DNA of 64,000 nt, from positions 62,001-126,000 of the forward strand of contig NZ_JAUXZY010000005.1 of assembly GCF_030693775.1 (NCBI RefSeq). Direction: 5' to 3'. Each line of letters begins with the position of its first letter. The stretch's first letter is position 1. Origin of the DNA: Polynucleobacter sp. (GTDB taxonomy: Bacteria; Pseudomonadota; Gammaproteobacteria; Burkholderiales; Burkholderiaceae). This document shows, piece by piece, positions 46,084-54,766 of the stretch. Position numbers and translations under genes: made by a program. The notes below the pieces were generated by a model, which saw only the letters and a list, made by a program, of their open reading frames with translations, did no database searches and was not told the DNA's origin.

Positions 46084-46596
46084 TTACGAATCAGTCCAAA
46101 TGCCCCAATTGCTATTGGGTGGCGATGGCTGATTCCAGCGCAGAGGGTATTTGGATTGCCCTACTCCCAAGCGACTCCACACGCAAGCCACTATAAAAAT
46201 GGTGAGTACTCCCAGCATCACTACTGCGCCCAAATGCATGAGCCCTGCTTGTGCCTGAATCATGATGAGTGGATTGGCGCCTGCTGGCGGGTGAACGGTT
46301 TTGGTAATTAGCATCAAGACGATCGTGATGACCACCGCAAGTGCCATCACCCATAGAGCGTTTCCGGCAAGCTGGTATGCGGCAATACCAACGGCAGCCG
46401 CAATAAAGTGACCGCCAAACAATGCGCGAGGCTGTGCCGGAGGCAATGTGGTTAAACCAAACAAAAATAAAGTAGAACCGCCCAAGGATGCCAGAAGCAG
46501 TGGCGTAGTCGAATTTCCCGTAACCCACAGTGCGGCCGTAATGGCAATGGCGGATCCCAATGCAACCCACACCAAGCGTAGAAAAATAGTTCTCAT
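46084..46596 (-). CDS. HPP-family integral membrane protein
   Basis: The protein (170 residues from ATG 46,596) is a four-to-five-helix membrane protein with the HPP signature KTVHPPAGANPLI (about 104-116). It also has SLGGSTLFLFGLTTLPPAQPRALFGGH. HPP proteins have been linked to nitrite transport in plastids and cyanobacteria, but most bacterial members are untested. An upstream TTG (46,611) is a weaker start. Confidence 0.88.
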   Translation of the reverse strand: MRTIFLRLVWVALGSAIAITAALWVTGNSTTPLLLASLGGSTLFLFGLTTLPPAQPRALFGGHFIAAAVGIAAYQLAGNALWVMALAVVITIVLMLITKTVHPPAGANPLIMIQAQAGLMHLGAVVMLGVLTIFIVACVWSRLGVGQSKYPLRWNQPSPPNSNWGIWTDS

Positions 46597-46637
46597 GCCA
46601 CTACGATACAAGCAAATCTGGGGGTACTACGATAAAA

Positions 46638-47045
46638 CTAGGGTGGATTGGGCTTGCTTGGGCAACGGGCCTTTGCAAGGCGCAGTAGAGGCGGTCCAAA
46701 AAACCCTGAAATACCATGGCGGTGCTTAGCAAAAAAACGGTAGCTGGGCCGCAAAATCGGCATCATCCAACGGCGCGTAAAAATCCATGTCATCAGCGGC
46801 AAATTGGCACGGCGGTATGCCTCCCCAAACACGGCCACTCCATTAATGGGCGACTCGCCTTCGATCTGACCATACATGCTTGCTAAGGCCTCTTCACAAG
46901 ACACACCCACTGTTTGCGGATCGTATTGCGCTGAATTAATGTCAACAAAATGGAGTAGACCTGCTTGATTGCGACTTTGCAAAAAAAGGATTTCTGCCTG
47001 GCATAAGGGGCAGGCACCGTCGTAAAAAAGGGTGAAGGGTTTCAT
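46638..47045 (-). CDS. DCC-family (DUF393) thiol-disulfide oxidoreductase-like protein
   Basis: The protein (135 residues from ATG 47,045) begins MKPFTLFYDGACPLCQAEI, the DxxCPxC motif that names the DCC family. The family is predicted to have a thioredoxin-like fold with a CXXC redox centre. The start overlaps the stop of the preceding gene (ATGA), which is why the longer in-frame start at 47,078 is rejected. Substrate unknown. Confidence 0.9.
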   Translation of the reverse strand: MKPFTLFYDGACPLCQAEILFLQSRNQAGLLHFVDINSAQYDPQTVGVSCEEALASMYGQIEGESPINGVAVFGEAYRRANLPLMTWIFTRRWMMPILRPSYRFFAKHRHGISGFFGPPLLRLAKARCPSKPNPP

Positions 47046-47344
47046 CGCCCGTGGGACTGCTTGTATTGGGTCGGGCAATACGCACGATCCACATCGGGAC
47101 TACGTAGTGCGCTGTGTTTGGTAGCGCGGCCCGTCACACGAGCACGCCACAAACGAAAGGAGCCAGACTTTAAATTGGCGCGCATGAGGCGAATCACTGC
47201 AGGCTCTGCTAGGCCATAAGTACGCAAAATGGCCTCAAACGGAGTGCGATCCTCCCAGGCCATCTCTATGATGCGCGATACATCTGCCGAGCTGAGCTCT
47301 GCTGTGGTTGAGGGTGAATGATCTAGGGATGACATACCAAGCAA
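47042..47344 (-). CDS. TIGR03643/DUF2805-family protein
   Basis: The 100-residue basic protein has the family pattern VSRIIEMAWEDRTPFEAILRTYGL, then AVIRLMRANLKSGSFRLWRARVTGR and TKHSALR, resembling a small helix-turn-helix-like fold. Function unknown. It is coupled by a four-base overlap to the DCC protein gene, a common pair in proteobacteria. Confidence 0.87.
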   Translation of the reverse strand: MLGMSSLDHSPSTTAELSSADVSRIIEMAWEDRTPFEAILRTYGLAEPAVIRLMRANLKSGSFRLWRARVTGRATKHSALRSPDVDRAYCPTQYKQSHGR

Positions 47345-47396
47345 GTGTAGAGCTTATTCACTAGAATGGTGTGATCCCTACTTCATTCAATCTGTC

Positions 47397-47750
47397 ATGC
47401 AGCTCCCTGCCCCTCGTATCGCTCGTCTTAGTTTGCTAGCTTGCCTACTCGGCGGCTTAGCGGCTTGCGATAAAAACGACTACACCACCTGGAGTTGCAT
47501 TCCGGGGGCGGATGGAGCAAAAGTAACCATGGTACTTAGTCGCTCGCTCATGACCCTCGATCCACCGCAGAGCGCAGCCAATCCATCGAGTAAGAACCAG
47601 ACTGACTTGCGTTTTTGTGGCAGCTTGGGGCACGACAGCTATTTCGATGCGCGTTGCCCGGCCGATACGCAATCGGCCCTGATCCGGTTTACACCCGGAT
47701 CCGGAGCGCTCCGTCTCGGCACCCAAACGATGCAGTGCACCGTTCTTTGA
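47397..47750 (+). CDS. Small predicted lipoprotein
   Basis: I do not recognise the family of this 117-residue protein. It has a signal peptide with a lipobox (LLGGLAAC, Cys24), so it is likely lipid-anchored. The mature part has four further cysteines (in WSCIPG, FCGS, ARCPAD and MQCTVL), suggesting two disulfides in the periplasm. It starts the plus-strand run with the next two genes. Confidence 0.75.
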   Translation: MQLPAPRIARLSLLACLLGGLAACDKNDYTTWSCIPGADGAKVTMVLSRSLMTLDPPQSAANPSSKNQTDLRFCGSLGHDSYFDARCPADTQSALIRFTPGSGALRLGTQTMQCTVL

Positions 47751-47768
47751 TTCGTTTCTTGATACGCC

Positions 47769-47999
47769 ATGCCGACTAAAAATCCACTCAGTCCAAAAAA
47801 ATTATTGCTGACGAAGTGGACTGCCGTTCACCCCGTTAAAAAACAAAAGCATTTTTTGGTGAGTAAAGTCATTCTTCCTGAATTGCCGCACGAGGCCATC
47901 CAGCACGTCGAAATTGAAGCCGTCTTTAGTAAAGAGGTACGGCAAATTGATTGGCGTGAGTTAACCGATGTCGCTAAATGGAAACAGGGCTGGGTTTAA
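47769..47999 (+). CDS. TIGR02450-family small protein
   Basis: The 76-residue protein matches the Trp-containing TIGR02450 family: PLSPKKLLLTKWTAVHPVKK, EKHFLV-like KQKHFLVSKV, and IEAVFSKEVRQIDWRELTD and WKQGWV at the end. Function unknown. The stop codon is directly followed by the start of the SDR gene. Confidence 0.88.
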   Translation: MPTKNPLSPKKLLLTKWTAVHPVKKQKHFLVSKVILPELPHEAIQHVEIEAVFSKEVRQIDWRELTDVAKWKQGWV

Positions 48000-48698
48000 A
48001 TGATGCCATCACTACCCGAGGGTTATCGCGCCCTCATCATCGGCTCATCTGGAACGATTGGGTCTGCTTTTTTAGAGCTGCTTCAGGCCGATCCCCGTTG
48101 CAGCCAAGCGATCGGCATTCATCGTCACTCCAGTCCAGCGATTAACTACGCAGATGACGCATCGATTGGAATGGCTGCAGAGGCCTTGATGTCCAGCGGA
48201 CCATTTCACCTCATCATCAATGCTATTGGTGTCTTGCATACCGATACTTGGAGCCCTGAAAAGAAACTAGCTGATTTGTGTTTTGGCCAGCTAGAGGCGA
48301 TCTTCAAGATTAATACGTTTGGCCCGGCTCTAACCTTAGCTAAGTTCAGCGCCCTGCTCGCTAAAGACAACGCCATCATGGCCGTGATCTCAGCCAAAGT
48401 GGGCAGCATTGAAGACAATCGCTTGGGTGGCTGGTATAGCTATCGGGCATCCAAAGCAGCCCTGAATATGCTGCTCAAAACGACGGCGATTGAATTACGA
48501 CGTACACAAGCTAATACCAAGTTAATTGCACTCCACCCCGGCACCGTCAACTCACGCCTCTCCAAGCCCTTCAAGGGCGAACAAATCGGTCGACATGCGA
48601 TCGATGCGGCGCGCGATATGCTGGCCGTACTCAATCAATTGCCGCTCTCTGAATCCGGCAGCTTTTACAGTTACGCAGGGGAAAAATTGCCATGGTAA
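48000..48698 (+). CDS. Short-chain dehydrogenase/reductase-family protein
   Basis: The 232-residue protein has the nucleotide-binding IIGSSGTIGSAFLELL (about 13-28), LIINAIGVLH, and an active-site YSYRASKAALNM (Tyr-x3-Lys). It resembles CsgA-like SDRs of unknown substrate. ATG 48,000 follows the preceding TAA without a gap. It overlaps the phosphatase gene by seven bases. Confidence 0.9.
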   Translation: MMPSLPEGYRALIIGSSGTIGSAFLELLQADPRCSQAIGIHRHSSPAINYADDASIGMAAEALMSSGPFHLIINAIGVLHTDTWSPEKKLADLCFGQLEAIFKINTFGPALTLAKFSALLAKDNAIMAVISAKVGSIEDNRLGGWYSYRASKAALNMLLKTTAIELRRTQANTKLIALHPGTVNSRLSKPFKGEQIGRHAIDAARDMLAVLNQLPLSESGSFYSYAGEKLPW

Positions 48699-49282
48699 TG
48701 CGAGCACGATTCCAATTCTGTCAAGGCGCGATGGCTATGTTAGTCATGATGCTTTGCCTCAGCACTACTGCGCTTGCTAACTTAGCTGGCCCAATGACGG
48801 ATGGTCAGCACATTCTGTTGATGCGTCATGCGGACGCCCCTGGCTTTAGTGATCCTGCAGGCCATCGCCTTGATCAATGCAGTACGCAGCGTAATTTGGG
48901 CGAGTTCGGAAAAAAACAAGCTGAGCGCACTGGGCAGTGGCTGAGCCAGCAAGGCATTGAAAGCGCGAAAGTCTTTAGCAGTCCATGGTGCCGCTGCATC
49001 GACACTGCAACCCTATTAAAAAAGGGTCCGGTCACCATTGATCCAGCGCTGGGTTCTTTTTTTGAAAACATGAGTCAAGCGAATCAAAAAACGGAAGCTC
49101 TGCGTCAGCTGGTACAAAAGAGCTTGAAGCAATTCCCAAAGACACCCATCATCATGGTCAGTCACCACGTCAATATCGAGGCGTTCACTGGAGTGGTGCT
49201 TGGCTCAGGTGACATGGTCCTCGTCAAAATCGGCCCGAATGGCAAACCGATATCGCATCAGGTGTTTCCGGGCATGCGCTAA
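48692..49282 (+). CDS. Exported histidine phosphatase-family protein
   Basis: The 196-residue protein has an N-terminal signal segment (AMLVMMLCLSTTALA, ending near 29) and the histidine phosphatase motif HILLMRHADAPG with catalytic RH. FSSPWCRCIDTATLL and late IIMVSHHVNIEAFTG with the second His are present. The substrate in the periplasm is unknown. It overlaps the SDR gene start-to-stop by seven bases. Confidence 0.88.
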   Translation: MVMRARFQFCQGAMAMLVMMLCLSTTALANLAGPMTDGQHILLMRHADAPGFSDPAGHRLDQCSTQRNLGEFGKKQAERTGQWLSQQGIESAKVFSSPWCRCIDTATLLKKGPVTIDPALGSFFENMSQANQKTEALRQLVQKSLKQFPKTPIIMVSHHVNIEAFTGVVLGSGDMVLVKIGPNGKPISHQVFPGMR

Positions 49283-49307
49283 CCCACAGAACAAAGAAGC
49301 ACCGGAT

Positions 49308-49871
49308 TTACCGCTCCATTACCCTGCGCAGTTGTTCCAAGAAGAGTTCTTCGCCATGTTGCACGCCTGTATGCCAATCGGCGCCAGCGGAAGCATCGGC
49401 ATCATCCGTAATGTATTTGAATGAGCGCCATGGAATAGCAGCATCGTGCGCCACTGCGGCAATGGCAAAGAGTTCCATATCCACCACATCAATGGCTTGT
49501 GCAATTAGCCATGGGTCAGTTTCCGTTACAAAACTATCACCAGAGCCGCACACATAAACACCGCCATCGGATAGGTAGGCATTCGGGCGCTTAGAAAATG
49601 GTACCTCTCCACGTGGAGCCAAGGGTTCTGCAAAAACATCCCTCTGCACGACCTTACCAATGTCGAGCAAGCCATTCACAGCCGGGTTAATTCGCCCTAC
49701 GGTACCAAAATTAATGATCTCCCGTGGACTATAGGTTTGGATTGCCTTAAAGGTTGCAATTGCAGCGTTTACTTTTCCAATCCCGGTATAAACCACTGCA
49801 GTTTCTGGCGGGAGGCGTTTTGGATCGAGCTCATTCTCTAAAGCGGTAATAATGACGAAAGGATGACTCAT
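49308..49871 (-). CDS. Nucleoside phosphorylase/MTA-SAH nucleosidase-family protein
   Basis: The 187-residue protein has the PNP/UDP fold features VVYTGIGKVNAAIATFKAI (phosphate- or ribose-binding loop), INFGTVGRIN, VVDMELFAIAAVAH (ribose-binding Met-Glu) and ITDDADASAGADW. It likely cleaves a purine nucleoside such as methylthioadenosine. It is shorter than typical MTAN (about 230). It lies divergent from apt, which salvages the adenine product. Confidence 0.83.
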   Translation of the reverse strand: MSHPFVIITALENELDPKRLPPETAVVYTGIGKVNAAIATFKAIQTYSPREIINFGTVGRINPAVNGLLDIGKVVQRDVFAEPLAPRGEVPFSKRPNAYLSDGGVYVCGSGDSFVTETDPWLIAQAIDVVDMELFAIAAVAHDAAIPWRSFKYITDDADASAGADWHTGVQHGEELFLEQLRRVMER

Positions 49872-49943
49872 CTCAACATAAACCTTATGTAGTTGTTATC
49901 TCAGAAGCAATACGCAGCGCAGACCAATGGTGACACTAAATTC

Positions 49944-50480
49944 ATGAAAACCCAGCCAATGCAATTACTCGATTATCTGCCAACCATCGCTGACTTTCCA
50001 AAGCCAGGCATTCAGTTTCGGGATATTTCCCCACTACTGGGCGATCCAGCTGCCTTTGCCGAGGCCATCCGGCACATGGCCGCCATTGCTCAGCAGTTTG
50101 ACTACAGCCACATCGTTGGGGTCGAATCGCGGGGATTTGTGTTTGCCTCAGCACTTGCACTGCACAACCAAAAAAGCCTGGTGCTGGTCCGCAAGCCCAA
50201 TAAGCTGCCGCTGGCCAGTCACCGAGAGTCATATGGCTTGGAGTACGGATCGGACGCACTGGAAATCCAAAGCACATCCTTGCCTACTGGCTCGCGGGCG
50301 CTGTTGATTGATGATGTGTTGGCAACCGGTGGCACACTCATTGCCGCCTCTCAACTGGTTAAGCAAGTCGGGGCTCATGCCATTGCATCGATCTGCCTCT
50401 TGGAAATTGAATGCTTAGGCGGCAGGGATAGATTAGAAAGCCATGGCATCGTCTCCCATGCTGTTTTAAAGACACCCTAG
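49944..50480 (+). CDS. apt: Adenine phosphoribosyltransferase
   Basis: Apt salvages adenine to AMP with phosphoribosyl pyrophosphate. The protein (178 residues from ATG 49,944) opens QLLDYLPTIADFPKPGIQFRDISPLL. It has the PRPP loop ALLIDDVLATGGTLIAAS and GVESRGFVFASALA. An upstream TTG at 49,893 would add 17 nonconserved residues and is rejected. The neighbouring nucleosidase gene suggests a shared adenine-salvage task. Confidence 0.94.
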   Translation: MKTQPMQLLDYLPTIADFPKPGIQFRDISPLLGDPAAFAEAIRHMAAIAQQFDYSHIVGVESRGFVFASALALHNQKSLVLVRKPNKLPLASHRESYGLEYGSDALEIQSTSLPTGSRALLIDDVLATGGTLIAASQLVKQVGAHAIASICLLEIECLGGRDRLESHGIVSHAVLKTP

Positions 50481-50536
50481 TAACGATTCAGGCCGCTTCC
50501 TATCTCCGCTTCCTATCTTATTGCGCGATGTGTTGA

Positions 50537-51628
50537 TTAGGAAAATAAAGCGGCAGGACGCCAGCGCCCAATGGGCAACTCTACCAAGCGGTATAAATAG
50601 TTTGCTGCAATCCAGCTCAGCACAGACACAAGCCCGATGGCAGCGACAGCTACTGCTGGGCTTTGCACACCCAATGCAATGAGTGCAGTGTTGGCCAAGA
50701 GGATGAATGCAAAGTGTATTAAGAAAGCACAATACGCCCGAGCGCTCGCCCATTGCATTGCACTGGCAAGCCACGCTTGCGGATGTGAGTAGGTTCTATT
50801 CCCTGCATACAGCAATAAAAATGCAATGCCGAGCGCAAGATAATTACGCAGCCAAACTGAATGCAGCGCAGAGAGAAGCAAAATGATGGTAATCGCTATT
50901 AGTACCTTTTTTGCGCTGACATGATTGACGCTTTTCTGCATTGCATTCAGGCTACCAGCCCAATATGCCAGGATGCCTAATCCATAGGCGCCGATAAAGT
51001 AAATGAAGCTATCTTCAAAACTAGCATGGCGATTGAAGTATAAGAGCGATGCCACAATCAACATAGATACGATACCGATACGCACCATCTGCCGCTGAAA
51101 CACCGCATAGATCACCGCCAGCGCTGTAAAAAGCTGCCAATCAATTGCCACATACCAAACCCCTGCCGAGATAGACTCATACCCCATCACGCCTTGCAAT
51201 AAAAATAGGTGCGCCAAAACTTGGGGGATGGTTTCGGGCTGACCAATGTACTCGTCTGCAGACCATTGGCGTGCCAGTGCCGCACACACCATGGTGATCA
51301 ATAAAGCAACGATATACGGTCCAACCAAACGCAAGTAGCGACGAATCGCCAGTTGCGCTACTAATCGAGATCCACTTACCTTTGAATGCGCATGGCTTAT
51401 CGCAACGGCTTTTTCAGCAGACTGCGCTGCGAGGTAGCCCGCCATCACTAAAAATACTTGAACGGCATACCTGCCGTAATCAAATAAGATACTACTGAGA
51501 TGGGGCAACTGGAGCGAAGCTGCTAAAGCCAATTGACCATAACTAACGCAGTGGTGCAAAACAATAATCTGCGCAGCAAACACTTTCAAACCATCAATCA
51601 ACCAATACTGAGATCCTTCAGGCTTCAT
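50537..51628 (-). CDS. Acyltransferase 3-family membrane protein
   Basis: The 363-residue protein has about ten membrane helices and the acyltransferase 3 opening YWLIDGLKVFAAQIIVLHHCVSYGQ with the conserved His. The family O-acylates surface sugars or other polymers; the target here is unknown. It overlaps the small upstream gene by 11 bases. Confidence 0.88.
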   Translation of the reverse strand: MKPEGSQYWLIDGLKVFAAQIIVLHHCVSYGQLALAASLQLPHLSSILFDYGRYAVQVFLVMAGYLAAQSAEKAVAISHAHSKVSGSRLVAQLAIRRYLRLVGPYIVALLITMVCAALARQWSADEYIGQPETIPQVLAHLFLLQGVMGYESISAGVWYVAIDWQLFTALAVIYAVFQRQMVRIGIVSMLIVASLLYFNRHASFEDSFIYFIGAYGLGILAYWAGSLNAMQKSVNHVSAKKVLIAITIILLLSALHSVWLRNYLALGIAFLLLYAGNRTYSHPQAWLASAMQWASARAYCAFLIHFAFILLANTALIALGVQSPAVAVAAIGLVSVLSWIAANYLYRLVELPIGRWRPAALFS

Positions 51629-51815
51629 TCGGCGGCTTTGATTTTGGCTTGCCAGAGAATGCAGCCAATAGCGGATTAGCCTTTACTAGCTCATCGGCCA
51701 GCTGTTGTTTGGTTTTGGCCTGCGCCCCTGATCCAGGGCCCTTTACTTTGGCAGCATTTTTCATCTTATGTGCTACGGATAAGCCCAGGTTTTTGTATAA
51801 GTCTGTTTTTTTCAT
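51618..51815 (-). CDS. Small basic hypothetical protein
   Basis: I do not recognise this 65-residue protein. It is rich in Lys and Ala (MKKTDLYKNLGLSVAHKMKN, then AKTKQQLADEL) with no membrane segment. An AGGAAA precedes the ATG. Its end overlaps the acyltransferase start by 11 bases, so both are probably translated from one mRNA. Confidence 0.65.
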   Translation of the reverse strand: MKKTDLYKNLGLSVAHKMKNAAKVKGPGSGAQAKTKQQLADELVKANPLLAAFSGKPKSKPPNEA

Positions 51816-52012
51816 GGGGATTTTCCTAGCTCACTGAAGGGTGGGATTCGCTGAAGGCCAATAACGGCGCTCAACTTACTTACGACACAAAGGGGGTTTT
51901 CATTACTTTTGACCACCTTTTCTGTTTATTTTATGCTGTAGGATCAGTTAAGTTACATCAAACTGGTATTTTGACTTGATGTTCTTTTTGTTTATCTACT
52001 TTGGAGTTTGAT

Positions 52013-52159
52013 ATGGCCACCAGCACTGTTCCCGCAATTAATTTACGCAATTCCGTTACGGAATGCGCCCAGTCCCTTAAAAAGGAGAATGCAGGCAAGT
52101 TTTACAACTACGGCATTCGGGATTGCGCTGCATCGATCGCAGCCCTGAAGGCAAAGTAA
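52013..52159 (+). CDS. 48-residue hypothetical protein
   Basis: A TTGGAG SD precedes the ATG by about seven bases. The product has two cysteines (TECAQS and IRDCAAS) set in a mostly helical, Ala-rich chain with the segment KFYNYGIRDC. No family is recognised. It is monocistronic, with 278 noncoding bases after it. Confidence 0.6.
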   Translation: MATSTVPAINLRNSVTECAQSLKKENAGKFYNYGIRDCAASIAALKAK

Positions 52160-52437
52160 GCCTATCAACCCTTATCTAGTAATATTTTAATAAAAACAAT
52201 GGGTTGAGAGGGTTTTTTGCACTCAATATTTGTAAGTATTTACTAACTTAAAATGATGTCGCATTTATTAAGTTAATCAGAAAGACAAATTTGGTTGTTT
52301 TTAACTATCACTCTAATACAAAAATACGATTATTTAGAGCCCAAAGATCCGCATAATTTGTCTGTGGCGATCGCTTCAGTCTTTGATTGAAATGCATCGC
52401 CTCCATTTTGATTTAACTGAAAACAAGGAGCCCTTAA

Positions 52438-52875
52438 ATGAGCAAAACTGTAAAAGGCACAAAGACTGAAGAGTCCTTGAAGGCCGCATTCGCTGGCGAA
52501 TCCAAAGCCAATCGCCGTTATTTGTATTTCGCAAACATGGCTGACGTTGCTGGTGCAAACGACGTAGCTGCTGTTTTCCGTTCCACCGCTGAAGGTGAAA
52601 CAGGTCACGCCCATGGTCACATGGAGTATTTGATTGCTGGTGGTAGCGGCGATCCAGAAACTGGCTTGCCAGCAAAGACTGTTGAAGATGCACTCAAGTC
52701 CGCTATCGCAGGTGAGACACATGAGTACACCGACATGTACCCAGGTATGGCTAAGACAGCACGCGACGAAGGCTTTGACGAAATCGCTGACTGGTTTGAG
52801 ACTTTAGCGAAGGCTGAGCGTAGCCACGCAAACAAGTTCACCAAGACTTTGGAAGCGCACTTAGCAAACGTGTAA
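52438..52875 (+). CDS. Rubrerythrin-family di-iron protein
   Basis: The 145-residue protein is a four-helix ferritin-like rubrerythrin that reduces hydrogen peroxide. The iron ligands fit [55 protein letters not shown] and [12 protein letters not shown]. The C-terminal rubredoxin domain of classical rubrerythrin is absent, so an external electron donor is needed. It is followed by a strong terminator. Confidence 0.92.
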   Translation: MSKTVKGTKTEESLKAAFAGESKANRRYLYFANMADVAGANDVAAVFRSTAEGETGHAHGHMEYLIAGGSGDPETGLPAKTVEDALKSAIAGETHEYTDMYPGMAKTARDEGFDEIADWFETLAKAERSHANKFTKTLEAHLANV

Positions 52876-52893
52876 TTGCATTTGCCGTGATTG

Positions 52894-52919
52894 AAAAAGG
52901 CTGCCTCGGCAGCCTTTTT
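52894..52919. terminator. Intrinsic terminator after the rubrerythrin gene
   Basis: The stem AAAAAGGCTGCC/GGCAGCCTTTTT with a TC spacer is perfect over twelve pairs on paper, with a T-run. Confidence 0.92.
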
Positions 52920-53013
52920 CTTTTGTGCTCTCAATACCTTATTGCCGGCTGCTTTTATTTCCTCCTCAGGAAATAGGAAGGCGTCGAGTTTGGGGTGTAC
53001 GACTAACCCAAAA

Positions 53014-53041
53014 TAAAAATGGCCATCCGAAGATGGCCATT
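53014..53041 (-). terminator. UUCG-tetraloop terminator of the HiPIP gene
   Basis: Read on the minus strand AATGGCCATC-TTCG-GATGGCCATT is a perfect ten-pair stem with the very stable C(UUCG)G loop, followed by TTTATTTT. It lies 29 bases after the HiPIP stop. Confidence 0.9.
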
Positions 53042-53069
53042 GCCTAATTCAAAAACTGCTGACTAGAAA

Positions 53070-53372
53070 TTAAGCCTTCTTAGCCCATGCAGAGCACCAG
53101 CCTGCGCCAGCCACTTTTTTGGCACCAAACAGGCTGCAACCACCAGTAGGGCCAGAGCCTTGATATAGAGCACAGTTAGAGCAAACTTGACCAGCTGCGT
53201 ACTTAGGAAACTTGGCTTTGTTTACTTTAGTTGCATCTGCTACATAACCGAGGGCAGCAGCTTGTGGATCGGTTTCAGCAACCATGGCTTGAGCCTGAAC
53301 AGTATTGCTGAGCGCAATGCTGCAAGCACCGGCAGCGGACATGATCATAAATTGGCGACGACTAGTTTTCAT
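53070..53372 (-). CDS. High-potential iron-sulfur protein (HiPIP)
   Basis: HiPIP is a small periplasmic electron carrier with one [4Fe-4S] cluster. The protein (100 residues from ATG 53,372) has a Tat-type signal (SRRQFMIMSAAGACSIALS) and four cluster cysteines in VCSNCALYQG, GGCSLFG and GWCSAWAKK. The shorter start is preferred because GGAG lies seven bases before it. In Rubrivivax and relatives HiPIP donates electrons to the tetrahaem PufC subunit, so it may serve the reaction centre encoded in the same window. Confidence 0.93.
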   Translation of the reverse strand: MKTSRRQFMIMSAAGACSIALSNTVQAQAMVAETDPQAAALGYVADATKVNKAKFPKYAAGQVCSNCALYQGSGPTGGCSLFGAKKVAGAGWCSAWAKKA

Positions 53373-53493
53373 ACATTCTCCAAAGGGTGGTACGCGGAAC
53401 AATTAACAATGCAAATAATTCTGTCTGAATCATAAAACAGATGGGCCATATGCTGGAATACAGCTTTAAGTATCTGATTTATATGACTATTTG

Positions 53494-53512
53494 ATTGAGA
53501 ACCGTTCTCAAT
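53494..53512 (-). promoter_or_regulatory. Fur-box-like 9-1-9 palindrome upstream of HiPIP
   Basis: ATTGAGAACCGTTCTCAAT is a perfect 9-1-9 inverted repeat, with the core TGAGAAC-C-GTTCTCA in the 7-1-7 form of Fur boxes. It lies about 122 bases before the HiPIP ATG and 27 bases after the folE stop. Regulation of HiPIP by iron is the likely reading. Confidence 0.5.
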
Positions 53513-53538
53513 TTGAAAACAGCCCTAGCACACCCTTT

Positions 53539-54327
53539 TTAGCGGCGGTCCATTAGCGCCAAAAACTCCCGGCGCAAGTTGGCGTCTTTTAAGAAGGCGC
53601 CGCGCATAACGCTATTCACCATCTTCGAATCGCGATCTTTCACTCCGCGCCACTGCATGCAAAAGTGATCTGCATCCATCACAATCGCAACCCCAACAGG
53701 GCGAATCTTTTTCTCGAGCATATCAGCAAGGTGCACCACGGCTTCTTCCTGAATTTGGGGACGGCACATCACCCACTCTGTAAGGCGTGAGTATTTCGAT
53801 AGGCCAATCAGTGCCGATTCTTTGCTCGGCAACACCCCAATCCAGACACGGCCCATGATGGGGCAGAGGTGATGCGAGCAGGCGCTGCGAACCGTAATCG
53901 GGCCAATGATCATAAGTTCGTTAAGGTGACTAACGTTTGGGAATTTTGTGAGTGATGGTTGCTCAACGTAACGGCCATTAAACACTTCATTGACAAACAT
54001 TTTGGCAACGCGCTGGCTAGTGTTACGGGTATTGTGGTCACTCTCCGTATCAATCACCAAGCTTTCTAAAACGGCTTGCATCTTCACTGCGACCTCATCG
54101 ACCAAACCCTCTAAATCACCTGGCTCAATGAACTGGGAAATATTGTCGTTGGCATGAAAGCGGGCTTTCTTTGCCTGTATGCGACGACGAATAATGGTCG
54201 ACAGCGGCACGCCATCCTCGGCCTTGGACTGTGTCGGCTTCTTTACGGCGGGCTTTGGTGCCACGACTTTCTTTGCTACCTTTAGGGGGCTACTGCTCTT
54301 GCGGGTGCTGGTTTTGGTGGCGGGCAT
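53539..54327 (-). CDS. folE: GTP cyclohydrolase I
   Basis: FolE converts GTP to dihydroneopterin triphosphate, the first step of folate synthesis. The protein (262 residues from ATG 54,327) has VRSACSHHLCPIMGRVWIGV with the Zn-binding Cys-His-His pattern and the late FCMQWRGVKDRDSKMVNS. The first 60 residues are a Lys/Pro/Ala-rich extension (PLKVAKKVVAPKPAVKKPT) absent from the enzyme core. The core is complete. A TTG at 54,369 is an alternative start. Confidence 0.92.
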   Translation of the reverse strand: MPATKTSTRKSSSPLKVAKKVVAPKPAVKKPTQSKAEDGVPLSTIIRRRIQAKKARFHANDNISQFIEPGDLEGLVDEVAVKMQAVLESLVIDTESDHNTRNTSQRVAKMFVNEVFNGRYVEQPSLTKFPNVSHLNELMIIGPITVRSACSHHLCPIMGRVWIGVLPSKESALIGLSKYSRLTEWVMCRPQIQEEAVVHLADMLEKKIRPVGVAIVMDADHFCMQWRGVKDRDSKMVNSVMRGAFLKDANLRREFLALMDRR

Positions 54328-54394
54328 AGGATGTTTAGGTACGTTAATGAATTCATGAATGGTAATCAAAAATGATTACCTTCACAGGCCAGGG

Positions 54395-54766
54395 TTAAAT
54401 CTGGAAAAAGATAGCAATGATTGCTGCTAGCGCTACAGTCCAAACGGCAGTGCGCAATTTAGGCCAGTCAGCAACGTAGCAAACAATGAAAGCAATCCGT
54501 GCTAACACGTAAATGACTGCCAGAAAATCAATACGCTCTTGCGGCGCTTGTGTAATCGCTGCTATTGCGATTGCAGCAAAAAAGAAAGGGATCGATTCAA
54601 AGGTATTGGCTTGCGCTGCATTGGCGCGCGCCCGAAAACCAGTTTGCTTTGCCAACCATTGACGCGGATTACTGTTATCAAAATCTTTAAAGCCGAACTT
54701 AGCAATGCCTGCCGCTACGATCGGCAGTAAGCCTGCAATCAACACGCATGCAAATGCGATGGTCAT
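54395..54766 (-). CDS. MAPEG-family membrane protein
   Basis: The 123-residue protein has four membrane helices and the MAPEG pattern [20 protein letters not shown], then [15 protein letters not shown]. Bacterial MAPEG proteins are related to microsomal glutathione transferases, but activity cannot be assumed. The ATG overlaps the plsY stop by four bases. Confidence 0.87.
   Translation of the reverse strand: MTIAFACVLIAGLLPIVAAGIAKFGFKDFDNSNPRQWLAKQTGFRARANAAQANTFESIPFFFAAIAIAAITQAPQERIDFLAVIYVLARIAFIVCYVADWPKLRTAVWTVALAAIIAIFFQI

Noticed and set aside
49893..49943. TTG-started extension of apt
   Set aside because: The 17 extra residues are not like Apt; ATG 49,944 fits the family N-terminus.
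52330..52722. 130-codon minus-strand Cys-rich ORF
   Set aside because: It is antisense to the rubrerythrin gene, which has complete di-iron motifs.
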